A program made the position numbers and the translations under genes. A DNA stretch of 64,000 nt. Origin: Hyphomicrobiales bacterium. GTDB taxonomy: Bacteria; Pseudomonadota; Alphaproteobacteria; Rhizobiales; Kaistiaceae. The notes under the pieces are model-generated. The model was given only the letters and a program-made list of their open reading frames with translations, was not told where the DNA came from and made no database searches. Positions 33,406 to 40,416 of this stretch are shown piece by piece. The stretch is from positions 1-64,000 of the forward strand of contig JAFKKF010000012.1 of NCBI GenBank assembly GCA_017305635.1. Reading direction: 5' to 3'. Each line of letters begins with the position of its first letter. Position 1 is the stretch's first letter.

Positions 33406-33498
33406 ATGGTCAAGCGCTTCTACGCCTTCCTCTTCCTCGGAATCATCATCTGGCTCGCCTTCGAGATGGCCACGCCACGAGCCGATTTTCTTCCCTGA
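33406..33498 (+). CDS. Small single-pass membrane protein (30 aa)
   Basis: A 30-residue product with a basic start MVKRF, one hydrophobic helix (YAFLFLGIIIWLAFEM) and a short polar tail ending ADFLP. GAGGAG lies about 7 bases before ATG 33406, which makes this start better than the in-frame ATG at 33265. It lies between divergent cysS and the zinc operon. No family is recognised. Small membrane proteins of this kind often regulate a transporter, and znuACB is next, but that link is only positional. Confidence 0.5.
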   Translation: MVKRFYAFLFLGIIIWLAFEMATPRADFLP

Positions 33499-33537
33499 CC
33501 CCGGGGTGCGACGAAGAGAGCGTTGCGCGCACAAAAT

Positions 33538-33555
33538 GTAATGTTATAACGTTTC
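33538..33555. promoter_or_regulatory. Zur box upstream of znuA
   Basis: GTAATGTTATAACGTTTC is centred on the perfect palindrome GTTATAAC (33543-33550), 24 bases before the znuA start. It matches the A/T-rich dyad bound by the zinc repressor Zur in alphaproteobacteria. Repression when zinc is plentiful is inferred. Confidence 0.75.
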
Positions 33556-33578
33556 GGTCATTCGAACGGAGTGCCGAA

Positions 33579-34457
33579 ATGCAGAAACTTGCCGGGCTTG
33601 CCCTCGCCGCCGCCATCGCCGCCTTTACCCCCAGCGCCCATGCCGCGGACGCGCCGATCGCCGTAATGGCGGCGGAGAACTTCTACGCCGACATTGCCAG
33701 CGCCGTGGGCGGCGGGCATGTCGCGGTCAAGGCGGTCTTGAGCAACCCCGACCAGGATCCGCACCTCTTCGAGACGAGCCCGTCGGTCGCCCGCGACGTG
33801 AGCGCGGCGCGTCTCGTCATCTATAACGGCGCCGATTACGATCCCTGGATGGAAAAGCTGCTCGCCGCCGCAAAGTCCGACAACCGCGCCACCCTCGTCG
33901 TCGCCGACCTCATGAACCGCAAGACCGGCGACAACCCGCACCTGTGGTACGACCCGGCCACGGCTCCCGCGGTCGCCAAGGCGATCGCCACCCAGCTCTC
34001 GGCCATCGACCCCGCCAATGCGGCAGACTATGCCGCCGGCCTCGCCGCCTTCGAGGCGACGCTCGATCCCCTCGCCGACAAGGTCGCAGCGATCCGCAAG
34101 AAGTTCGCCGGCCAGCCGGTGACCGCGACCGAGCCGGTCTTCGGCTACATGGCCGAAGCCCTCGGGCTCACCATGCGCAACGAGAGCTTCCAGCTCTCGG
34201 TGATGAACGACACCGAGCCGAGCGCGCAGGACACTGCCGCCTTCCAGGCCGACCTCAAGGACGGCAAGGTAAAGGTGCTCTTCTACAATTCGCAGGTCAC
34301 CGACCCGCAGACCGACCGGCTCCTCGAGATCGCCAAGGCCGGCGGCGTGCCGGTCGTCGGCGTCACCGAGACCATGCCGGCCGGCAAGAGCTTCGCCGAC
34401 TGGATGCTTGGCGAGCTCGATGCCACCGAGAAGGCGCTCGGCGGTCCATCCTCTTGA
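33579..34457 (+). CDS. znuA: Zinc ABC transporter substrate-binding protein
   Basis: 292 aa, cluster A-I metal-binding protein. Signal peptide about 1-22 (AHA cleavage). Metal-ligand candidates are His in NPDQDPHLFE, His in GDNPHLWYDP, and acidic residues in NDTEPSAQ. The histidine-rich loop typical of many ZnuA proteins is absent; histidines occur instead at the ZnuC C-terminus. A Zur box precedes the gene, supporting zinc over manganese. The next gene starts at a TTG inside its stop. Confidence 0.88.
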   Translation: MQKLAGLALAAAIAAFTPSAHAADAPIAVMAAENFYADIASAVGGGHVAVKAVLSNPDQDPHLFETSPSVARDVSAARLVIYNGADYDPWMEKLLAAAKSDNRATLVVADLMNRKTGDNPHLWYDPATAPAVAKAIATQLSAIDPANAADYAAGLAAFEATLDPLADKVAAIRKKFAGQPVTATEPVFGYMAEALGLTMRNESFQLSVMNDTEPSAQDTAAFQADLKDGKVKVLFYNSQVTDPQTDRLLEIAKAGGVPVVGVTETMPAGKSFADWMLGELDATEKALGGPSS

Positions 34458-35287
34458 ACGCAGTCGAGCTCGATAGTCTCGGCCTCACGCTCGGCCGGCG
34501 TCCGATCCTGCGGGACGTGACGCTCGCCGTGCGCGAGGGCGAGTTCGTCGGGGTGCTGGGTCCGAACGGCGCCGGCAAGACCACCCTCTTCCGCGCCATC
34601 CTCGGGCTGCTGAAGCCGGCCGCCGGCACGATCCGCGTCTTCGGCGAGACGGCGCGGCCGGGCAATGCCGCCATCGGCTACCTCGCCCAATCGCGGAGCG
34701 CCCTCCCCCAGCTCCATCTCAGCGGCCGCGAATTCATCGCGAGCTCCATCCGCGGCGAACGCTATGGCCTGCCCATCCTCGGTCCCGAAGGCCGGCGCCA
34801 GCTCGACGAGGCGCTCGACCTCGTCGGCGCCCGCGAGATCGCGGCACGTCCCCTCTCGGCCATGTCCGGCGGCGAGCGCCAGCGGCTCCTCTTCGCCCAG
34901 GCGCTCATCGGGCACCCGAAGCTCCTCCTCCTCGACGAGCCGCTGATCAGCCTCGACCCGCGCCGCCAGCGCGAGGTGGTCGAGCTCGCCCGCCGGCTCT
35001 GCCGCGAGCTCGGCATCACCGTCCTCTTCAGCGCCCATGAGCTCAGCCAGCTCTTCGGCGCCATCGACCGCGTCCTCTACCTCGGCAATGGCCATGCCGC
35101 GCTCGGCACCATCGACGAGGTCATCCGGCCCGCCGTCCTTTCCCCCCTCTACGGCTCGGAGATCGAGGTGGTGCGCGCCAACGGCCACATCTTCATCCTT
35201 TCCGGCGACGCGCGGGTCGAGGAGGATCCGCACCTGCACGAACATCACGACCACGGCCACGAACATCACGACCATGGGCATTCTTGA
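34454..35287 (+). CDS. znuC: Zinc ABC transporter ATP-binding protein with His-rich tail
   Basis: 277 aa from TTG 34454, overlapping the znuA stop (TTGA). Walker A GPNGAGKTTLFRA, Q-loop in IGYLAQSRSALP, signature MSGGERQRLLFAQ, Walker B LLLLDEPLISLD and H-loop FSAHELSQL. The last 18 residues (HLHEHHDHGHEHHDHGHS) contain nine histidines, a probable cytoplasmic zinc-sensing or zinc-buffering tail. The DNA for this tail also contains the znuB start, a 14-base overlap. Confidence 0.9.
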   Translation: MNAVELDSLGLTLGRRPILRDVTLAVREGEFVGVLGPNGAGKTTLFRAILGLLKPAAGTIRVFGETARPGNAAIGYLAQSRSALPQLHLSGREFIASSIRGERYGLPILGPEGRRQLDEALDLVGAREIAARPLSAMSGGERQRLLFAQALIGHPKLLLLDEPLISLDPRRQREVVELARRLCRELGITVLFSAHELSQLFGAIDRVLYLGNGHAALGTIDEVIRPAVLSPLYGSEIEVVRANGHIFILSGDARVEEDPHLHEHHDHGHEHHDHGHS

Positions 35288-36068
35288 TCTCGACTTCATG
35301 CGGAATGCCTTCGCGGCGAGCGGCATCGTCGCGGTGGTCGCCGGCATCGTCGGCGTCTTCCTGGTGCTGCGCGGCCAGACCTTCGCCGGCCACGCGCTCT
35401 CCCATGTCGGCTTTGCGGGGGCCACCGCCGCCGGGCTGATCGGTCTGTCGCCGCTCGGCGGCATGATCGCCTTCACCGTCCTTGCCGGCATCGGCATGGG
35501 GGCGCTCGGCGAGAGGCTCTCAGGCCGCGACGTCGCGGTCGGCATCGTGCTCGCGCTGTCGCTCGGCTTCGGCCTCCTCTTCCTCCACTATTACACGTCC
35601 TTCGCTACCCAGGCCTCGGCGCTTCTCTTCGGCAACGTGCTCGCCGTCTCCACCGGCACGCTCCTCACCCTCGCCGTCCTCGGCGTCGTCGCCCTCGTCG
35701 CGCTCGCCGCGATCAGCCGTCCGCTCCTCTTCGCCACGCTCCAGCCGGAGCTCGCCGAAGCGCGCGGCGTATCGCAGCGCACGACCGGCATCCTCTTCAT
35801 GGCGATCGTCGCGATCACCGTTTCCGCCTCGGTGCAGATCGTGGGCGTGCTGCTCGTCTTCACGCTGATGGTCGGTCCGGCAGCCGCAGCCGAACGCCTC
35901 ACGACCCGCCTCGGACCGGGCGTCCTCCTCGCCGCCCTCATCGCGCTTGCCGAGGCCTGGCTCGGCGTCATCATCGCCTTCTACACGGATTGGCCGGTCA
36001 GCTTCTGCATCACCGCGCTCAGCGCGCTCGCCTATTTCGCCGCGGTGATCGCCACGCGACAGGCGTGA
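35274..36068 (+). CDS. znuB: Zinc ABC transporter permease
   Basis: 264 aa, ABC-3 family permease with about eight membrane helices, starting MGILDLDFMRNAFAASGI. The conserved region RGQTFAGHALSHVGFAGATA is the family hallmark. A second conserved block is ALLFGNVLAVSTGTL. It forms the homodimeric channel driven by ZnuC. The start at 35274 lies within the His-tail coding part of znuC, so translation is coupled. Confidence 0.92.
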   Translation: MGILDLDFMRNAFAASGIVAVVAGIVGVFLVLRGQTFAGHALSHVGFAGATAAGLIGLSPLGGMIAFTVLAGIGMGALGERLSGRDVAVGIVLALSLGFGLLFLHYYTSFATQASALLFGNVLAVSTGTLLTLAVLGVVALVALAAISRPLLFATLQPELAEARGVSQRTTGILFMAIVAITVSASVQIVGVLLVFTLMVGPAAAAERLTTRLGPGVLLAALIALAEAWLGVIIAFYTDWPVSFCITALSALAYFAAVIATRQA

Positions 36069-36100
36069 TACCCTCCCCCATACACAAGGGAGGGCACGCC
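36062..36100 (+). promoter_or_regulatory. Hairpin covering the maiA ribosome binding site
   Basis: GGCGTG (36062-36067) can pair with CACGCC (36095-36100), and CCCTCCC (36071-36077) with GGGAGGG (36088-36094), the latter being the ribosome binding site of the next gene. The fold begins in the znuB stop codon. It could lower translation of maiA or terminate znu transcripts. Confidence 0.4.
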
Positions 36101-36742
36101 ATGCTCAAGCTCTATTCATTCTTCCGTTCCGGCGCGTCCTACCGCGCCCGCATCGCGCTCGCCCTGAAGGGCATTCCCTACGAGACCGTCGGGATCCATC
36201 TCGCCCGCGACGGCGGCGAGCAGAACAAGCCGGCCTATCGCGCCGTGAACCCGCAGGGCCGGGTGCCGGCGCTGGAGCTCGAGGACGGCACGGTGATCAC
36301 CCAGTCCCTCGCCATCATCGACTACCTGGAAACGGTGCATCCCGAGCCGCGGCTCTACCCGCAGCATCCGCTTGCGCGAGCCAATGCCCTGTCGATCGCC
36401 TTCACCATCGCCGCCGACATCCACCCGCTGCAAAACACCTCGACCACCAACTATCTCGCGAAGCATCTCAATGCTGACGAGGCGGCGATCAAGGCCTGGT
36501 ACCAGCGGTGGATCGGGTCGGGGCTCGCGGCGGTGGAGACGAAGATCATCGGGACCGGCTACGCCCTCGGCGGGAGCGATCCGACGATTGCCGACATCTG
36601 CATCGTCGCCCAGCTCGCCACCGCCCGGCGGCTGAATTTCGACCTTTCCGCCTATCCGAAGGTCGTGGCGGTCGATGCCCATGCCACCCGGCATCCGGCT
36701 TTCGTTAAGGCTCATCCGCTAAACCAGCCGGACGCCGAGTAG
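36101..36742 (+). CDS. maiA: Maleylacetoacetate isomerase-like zeta-class glutathione S-transferase
   Basis: 213 aa. N-terminal thioredoxin-like domain starting MLKLYSFFRSGASYRARIAL; the active-site serine lies in RSGAS. Then VNPQGRVPALELEDG, the cis-proline GSH-binding region, and TQSLAIIDYLE. The C-terminal helical domain has DPTIADICIVAQL. It isomerises maleylacetoacetate to fumarylacetoacetate in tyrosine/homogentisate breakdown, but no other genes of that route are here. Close to znuB (32 bases), perhaps co-transcribed. Confidence 0.85.
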   Translation: MLKLYSFFRSGASYRARIALALKGIPYETVGIHLARDGGEQNKPAYRAVNPQGRVPALELEDGTVITQSLAIIDYLETVHPEPRLYPQHPLARANALSIAFTIAADIHPLQNTSTTNYLAKHLNADEAAIKAWYQRWIGSGLAAVETKIIGTGYALGGSDPTIADICIVAQLATARRLNFDLSAYPKVVAVDAHATRHPAFVKAHPLNQPDAE

Positions 36743-36836
36743 CAGCCATTTGACCGGCCACCGGGACCTTCCATATTCTCCCGGCTGAGGGGGGTTCCGG
36801 TCGCGCACGGCGGACGGCCGAATGACAGGAACCTTG

Positions 36837-37787
36837 ATGTCGAGCCGGCAGGGCATTATCGGGCTGCTTTTCGGGATGGTGGCGATCCTCGCCGGCGCCC
36901 CGGCGGCCGAGGCCGCGTCCGGCATCTGCGACCGTCTCGCCCGTCAACTCGACATCCTCGACAGCCGCGCGGCCGGCTATGTCGACCAGAGCCTCAACGG
37001 ATCCCTCTTCAGCCAGCGCCAGGAGCTCGACCTCGCTACCGTCGAGGCGCGCCGCGCCGGCTGCATCGGCGGCGCGTTCTTCCGCCAGACGCCGGCGCCC
37101 GCCTGCGCGACGCTCATGCCGGCGATCGCCACCATGGAAGCGAACCTGCAGCGCCTCGAGGACCAGCGCCGGCTCGGGCCGCAGGGGCTGCGCGACCAGC
37201 GGACGCGCCTCCTCGCCGACCTCGACGCCAATGGCTGCGGCGGCATCTACGACGTCGCGCCCCGCCCGCGGGGCGTCTTCGCCTCGCTCTTCGCCAATGA
37301 ACCGGCGAACGGAATCTATGATGGCAGCGACAGCTACGATCCTTCGGGCCGCGAGGACAGCTACGTCCGCATCGAGGGCTACGGCGATACCTGGCGCACG
37401 CTCTGCGTCCGCACCTGCGACGGCTACTATTTCCCGATCAGCTTCTCGACCGAGCAATCGCGATTCGCCGACGACGCGCAGGCCTGCGCCGCCGCCTGCC
37501 CCGGCACCCCGGTCGCGCTCTACGTCCATCGCAGCCCCGGCGAGGGGGTCGAGCAGATGGTCTCGCTGTCCGGCGAGCCCTATACGGCACTCCCCACGGC
37601 GTTCGCCTATCGGCGATCCTACAATGCCGCCTGCACCTGCCGCGCGGGGCAGAATGCCGGCGGCTTCACGCCCGTGCCGAAAGCCGCCAGGCCCGCTCCC
37701 GCCGGCGACGCCCAGCCGGCCGAGGCGGTCGCCGAGGCCAAGCGGAACGTGCGCATCGTCGGGCCGTCCTACTATGTCGCCCAGTAG
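36837..37787 (+). CDS. DUF2865 secreted protein
   Basis: 316 aa from ATG 36837, with AGGA placed 7 bases upstream inside the alternative start at 36822. Signal peptide about 1-26 ending AEAAS. The mature part has many paired cysteines (SGICDRL, AGCIGGAFF, TLCVRTCDGYYFPISFS, CAAACPG, CTCRAG) and the DUF2865 signature around CVRTCDGYYFP. Probable periplasmic or envelope protein with several disulfides; function unknown. The family is largely restricted to alphaproteobacteria. Confidence 0.85.
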   Translation: MSSRQGIIGLLFGMVAILAGAPAAEAASGICDRLARQLDILDSRAAGYVDQSLNGSLFSQRQELDLATVEARRAGCIGGAFFRQTPAPACATLMPAIATMEANLQRLEDQRRLGPQGLRDQRTRLLADLDANGCGGIYDVAPRPRGVFASLFANEPANGIYDGSDSYDPSGREDSYVRIEGYGDTWRTLCVRTCDGYYFPISFSTEQSRFADDAQACAAACPGTPVALYVHRSPGEGVEQMVSLSGEPYTALPTAFAYRRSYNAACTCRAGQNAGGFTPVPKAARPAPAGDAQPAEAVAEAKRNVRIVGPSYYVAQ

Positions 37788-37907
37788 GATTCCCGGGCTT
37801 TCAACCTTTCGCGACATTGCAGTTTTCGCTTCCGTGCGGGTTACAGTTTTGTCATTTTCCGCCGGCATGGTTCGCCCCGAACCTTCCTCTTTTCCCGGAT
37901 TCTCCAA

Positions 37908-38660
37908 TTGACCTCCCGCCTTCTCACCCGCCGCGCGGCCGCGCAGGGCCTCGTCGCCGCCGGCCTCGTGGCCGTGCTTGCCGGCTGCACCACCGCCGCC
38001 GGACCGGCCAGCGCCCGGATCGATCCGAAATACCGGGCCATGTACGCCGCGGTTGATGAGTCGCCGAACCACATCCCGGCGGTGAACCTCGCCAGGATCG
38101 ACCCGCAATATTACCGGCAGGAAGTGTCCACCCCGGCCAATATCGCCATGCAGAAGCCCGGCACCGTGGTGGTCGATCCCGGCAACCGCTTCCTCTACGT
38201 GGTCGAGGACGGCGGCACGTCCATGCGCTACGGCGTCGGCGTCGGCCGCGACGGCTTCGCCTGGTCGGGCGATGCCACGATCCACGACAAGCAGGCCTGG
38301 CCGAAGTGGTTTCCGCCGAAGGAGATGATGGAGCGCCAGCCGGAGACCGCGCAATACGCCAACGGCATGGAAGGCGGCGTCAAGAACCCGCTCGGCGCCC
38401 GCGCCCTCTATCTCTGGCAGGGCAACAAGGACACGCTCTACCGGCTGCACGGCACCAACGAGCCGGCGAGCATCGGCCATGCCATGTCGAGCGGCTGCAT
38501 CCGGCTTCTCAACCAGGACGTGATCGACCTCTACAACCGCGTCCCGGTAGGGGCGAAGGTGATCGTGCTCCCGGCGCAGGACCCGAACGCCCAGTACGTC
38601 GACTACGGCGCCGGCGCCCCTGCCCCGGCCACCGCGCAGATCGCCGCCGCGCCGCTCTAG
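37908..38660 (+). CDS. L,D-transpeptidase lipoprotein (YkuD domain)
   Basis: 250 aa from TTG 37908. Lipobox LAGC at residues about 23-26 (AVLAGCTTA), so it is probably a lipoprotein; the preceding RR suggests a basic n-region. The YkuD catalytic motif is HGTNEPASIGHAMSSGCIRL, with the Cys nucleophile. It would form 3-3 peptidoglycan crosslinks or attach proteins to the wall. A paralogue lies at 49134. It is convergent with the helicase gene 10 bases away. Confidence 0.92.
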   Translation: MTSRLLTRRAAAQGLVAAGLVAVLAGCTTAAGPASARIDPKYRAMYAAVDESPNHIPAVNLARIDPQYYRQEVSTPANIAMQKPGTVVVDPGNRFLYVVEDGGTSMRYGVGVGRDGFAWSGDATIHDKQAWPKWFPPKEMMERQPETAQYANGMEGGVKNPLGARALYLWQGNKDTLYRLHGTNEPASIGHAMSSGCIRLLNQDVIDLYNRVPVGAKVIVLPAQDPNAQYVDYGAGAPAPATAQIAAAPL

Positions 38661-38670
38661 GCGCGGCCGA

Positions 38671-39762
38671 CTACCGCACCACCGTCAGCCGGGTGGCCGC
38701 GCGGGTGATGCCGGTATAGAGCCAGCGGCGGGCATTCTCGCGGAAGGCGAAGCTCTCGTCGAAGAGCATCACGTCGTCCCATTGCGAGCCCTGCGCCTTG
38801 TGGACCGTGAGGACGTAGCCGTAGTCGAATTCGTCGGAGCGCCGGCGCTCGGCGCCGGTCAGCACCTCGGCGGTGCCGTCGAAGAAGGCGGGGTTGATCG
38901 TGACCTGTGCCTTGCGGCTGCCAGACTCGACCTCCTCCGGCGACAGCCCGTAGCGGAGCAGGCCCTTCCGCGCCGCCCGCGCGGTATCCACGCGCCAGAG
39001 GCTTCCGTTGAGCAGGCCGCGCTTGCGGTCGTTGCGGAGGCAGACCAGCTTGTCGCCGGCGACCGGCGTCTGTATCGACCGGCCGAGCAGTTCGCGGATG
39101 CGGCTATTGTAGCCGCGGCGCGTGTTGTTGCGGCCCACCAGCACCTGATCGACCGACAGCACCGCCGCCGGATCGAGGTCGCGCCGGCCGATCACGCTGC
39201 TCTCGCCATAGGTGCCGCGCTCCAGTTCCCCGCCCTCGCGCACGATCATCGAAAGCCGGATGATCGGATCATCCTCGGCCTGCCGGTGAACCTCGGTCAG
39301 CATCACGTCGGGCTCGTCGGAGGTGAAGAAGCCGCCGCCCGCCACCGGCGGAAGCTGCGCCGGATCGCCGAGCACCAGGACCGGCTTGCCGAAGGAGAGG
39401 AGGTCGCGGCCGATCTCCTCGTCCACCATGGAGCATTCGTCGATGACGATCAGCGAGGCATCGGCCGCGTCGCTGTCGTCGTTGAGGACGAAGGTCGGGC
39501 CGTTCTCATCCTCGCCGCGAATGCGGTAGATGAGGCTGTGGATGGTGCCGGCATTGCGGCAGCCCTTGTTGCGCATGACATGGGCGGCCTTGCCGGTGAA
39601 TGCGGCGAAGACCACCTTCCGCTCCCCCTCGGCGATATGGCGGGCAAGCGTCGTCTTCCCCGTGCCGGCATAGCCGAACAGGCGGAATATCTTGCGGTCG
39701 CCCGCCTTCAGCCAGGCGGAGACCGCGGCAAGTGCCTTGTCCTGTCCGGGTGACCAACGCAT
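38671..39762 (-). CDS. RecD-like ATP-dependent DNA helicase
   Basis: About 363 aa from ATG 39762 (MRWSPGQDKALAAV); a longer frame to 39855 reads through the BrnTA promoter. SF1 helicase motifs: Walker A GYAGTGKTTLARH, motif Ia VVFAAFTGKAAHVM, motif II LIVIDECSMVDEE, motif III VLVLGDPAQLPPV, and C-terminal YVLTVHKAQGSQWD with LYTGITRAATRL. It is shorter than RecD2 and lacks the N-terminal extension; such compact forms occur in phages and chromosomes. It is divergent from the BrnT/BrnA pair. A role in DNA repair or phage defence is open. Confidence 0.88.
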   Translation of the reverse strand: MRWSPGQDKALAAVSAWLKAGDRKIFRLFGYAGTGKTTLARHIAEGERKVVFAAFTGKAAHVMRNKGCRNAGTIHSLIYRIRGEDENGPTFVLNDDSDAADASLIVIDECSMVDEEIGRDLLSFGKPVLVLGDPAQLPPVAGGGFFTSDEPDVMLTEVHRQAEDDPIIRLSMIVREGGELERGTYGESSVIGRRDLDPAAVLSVDQVLVGRNNTRRGYNSRIRELLGRSIQTPVAGDKLVCLRNDRKRGLLNGSLWRVDTARAARKGLLRYGLSPEEVESGSRKAQVTINPAFFDGTAEVLTGAERRRSDEFDYGYVLTVHKAQGSQWDDVMLFDESFAFRENARRWLYTGITRAATRLTVVR

Positions 39763-39823
39763 CAGGGAGGGGATAGCCGACCTGCCGTGAGAGGCCAAGC
39801 GTCGGAGCTGGCAAACGCCGGAG

Positions 39824-39859
39824 TTGACGTGGCGTACATACATTTGTACATACACAAAT
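39824..39859 (+). promoter_or_regulatory. Promoter and operator of the BrnT/BrnA pair
   Basis: A -35-like TTGACG (39824-39829) is followed after 17 bases by TACATA. Over the -10 lie the inverted repeat ATTTGT-6-ACAAAT (39842-39859) and a direct repeat of GTACATACA (39834-39842 and 39846-39854 approximately). BrnA-type antitoxins repress their own promoters, so this is the likely operator. Confidence 0.5.
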
Positions 39860-39869
39860 CATGGAGTCG

Positions 39870-40154
39870 ATGGACGGCTTCGACTGGGACGACGGCAACC
39901 GCGCGAAGTGCCAGAAGCACGGCGTCTCTCTCCATGAGATCGAGGCGGTTTTCGCGAATGCGCGCATTGCGCCCGACCTGAAGCATTCCGATCGGGAAGA
40001 TCGCTATATCGCGGTAGGAAGGAACGCGCGGAGCCGGCCGATGTTCGTGGCCTTCGTCTATCGGCGATTCGGCGATGTCGTTCGCATTCGCCCCGTAAGC
40101 GCCCGCTACATGCACCGAAAGGAAGCCGAGAGCTATGAAAATGAAGGTTCCTAG
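39870..40154 (+). CDS. brnT: BrnT-family toxin
   Basis: 94 aa from ATG 39870 (97 from ATG 39861; neither has a well-spaced ribosome binding site). Matches BrnT, a RelE-fold RNase toxin: FDWDDGNRAKCQKHGVSLHE near the N-terminus, then DREDRYIAVGRNARSRPMFV, and the C-terminal RIRPVSARYMHRKEAESYE. The conserved Arg and Ser-Ala-Arg cluster at the end supply the putative active site. It overlaps the antitoxin gene by 20 bases, toxin first, as is usual for brnTA. Confidence 0.88.
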   Translation: MDGFDWDDGNRAKCQKHGVSLHEIEAVFANARIAPDLKHSDREDRYIAVGRNARSRPMFVAFVYRRFGDVVRIRPVSARYMHRKEAESYENEGS

Positions 40155-40416
40155 GCTGCGTTCCGACGAGGAAGCGGAGGCATTCCTCGATCAGGACCTC
40201 TCCCACCTCGATTTCTCCCAGTTCAAGCCGATGCGCTTCGAGTTCGCCCCAAAGGATGCGCGGCTCAACATGCGCCTGCCCGGCTCCCTCATGCAGGCGG
40301 TGAAGGCGCGGGCGGACAAGCGAGGCATTCCCTACCAGCGCTTCGTTCGGGAGGCGCTGGAGACTGCCGTCAACGAGCCGCCCCAGGCGAAGACGCGCCG
40401 CAGGAAAGCCGGCTAG
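40135..40416 (+). CDS. brnA: BrnA-family antitoxin
   Basis: 93 aa. The N-terminal part binds toxin (RSDEEAEAFLDQDLSHLDFS). The C-terminal ribbon-helix-helix region (NMRLPGSLMQAVKARADKRG followed by IPYQRFVREALETAV) would bind the operator as a dimer. It ends in a basic tail (TRRRKAG). Starts inside brnT. Its stop overlaps that of the convergent nadE within a CTAG at 40413-40416. Confidence 0.87.
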   Translation: MKMKVPRLRSDEEAEAFLDQDLSHLDFSQFKPMRFEFAPKDARLNMRLPGSLMQAVKARADKRGIPYQRFVREALETAVNEPPQAKTRRRKAG

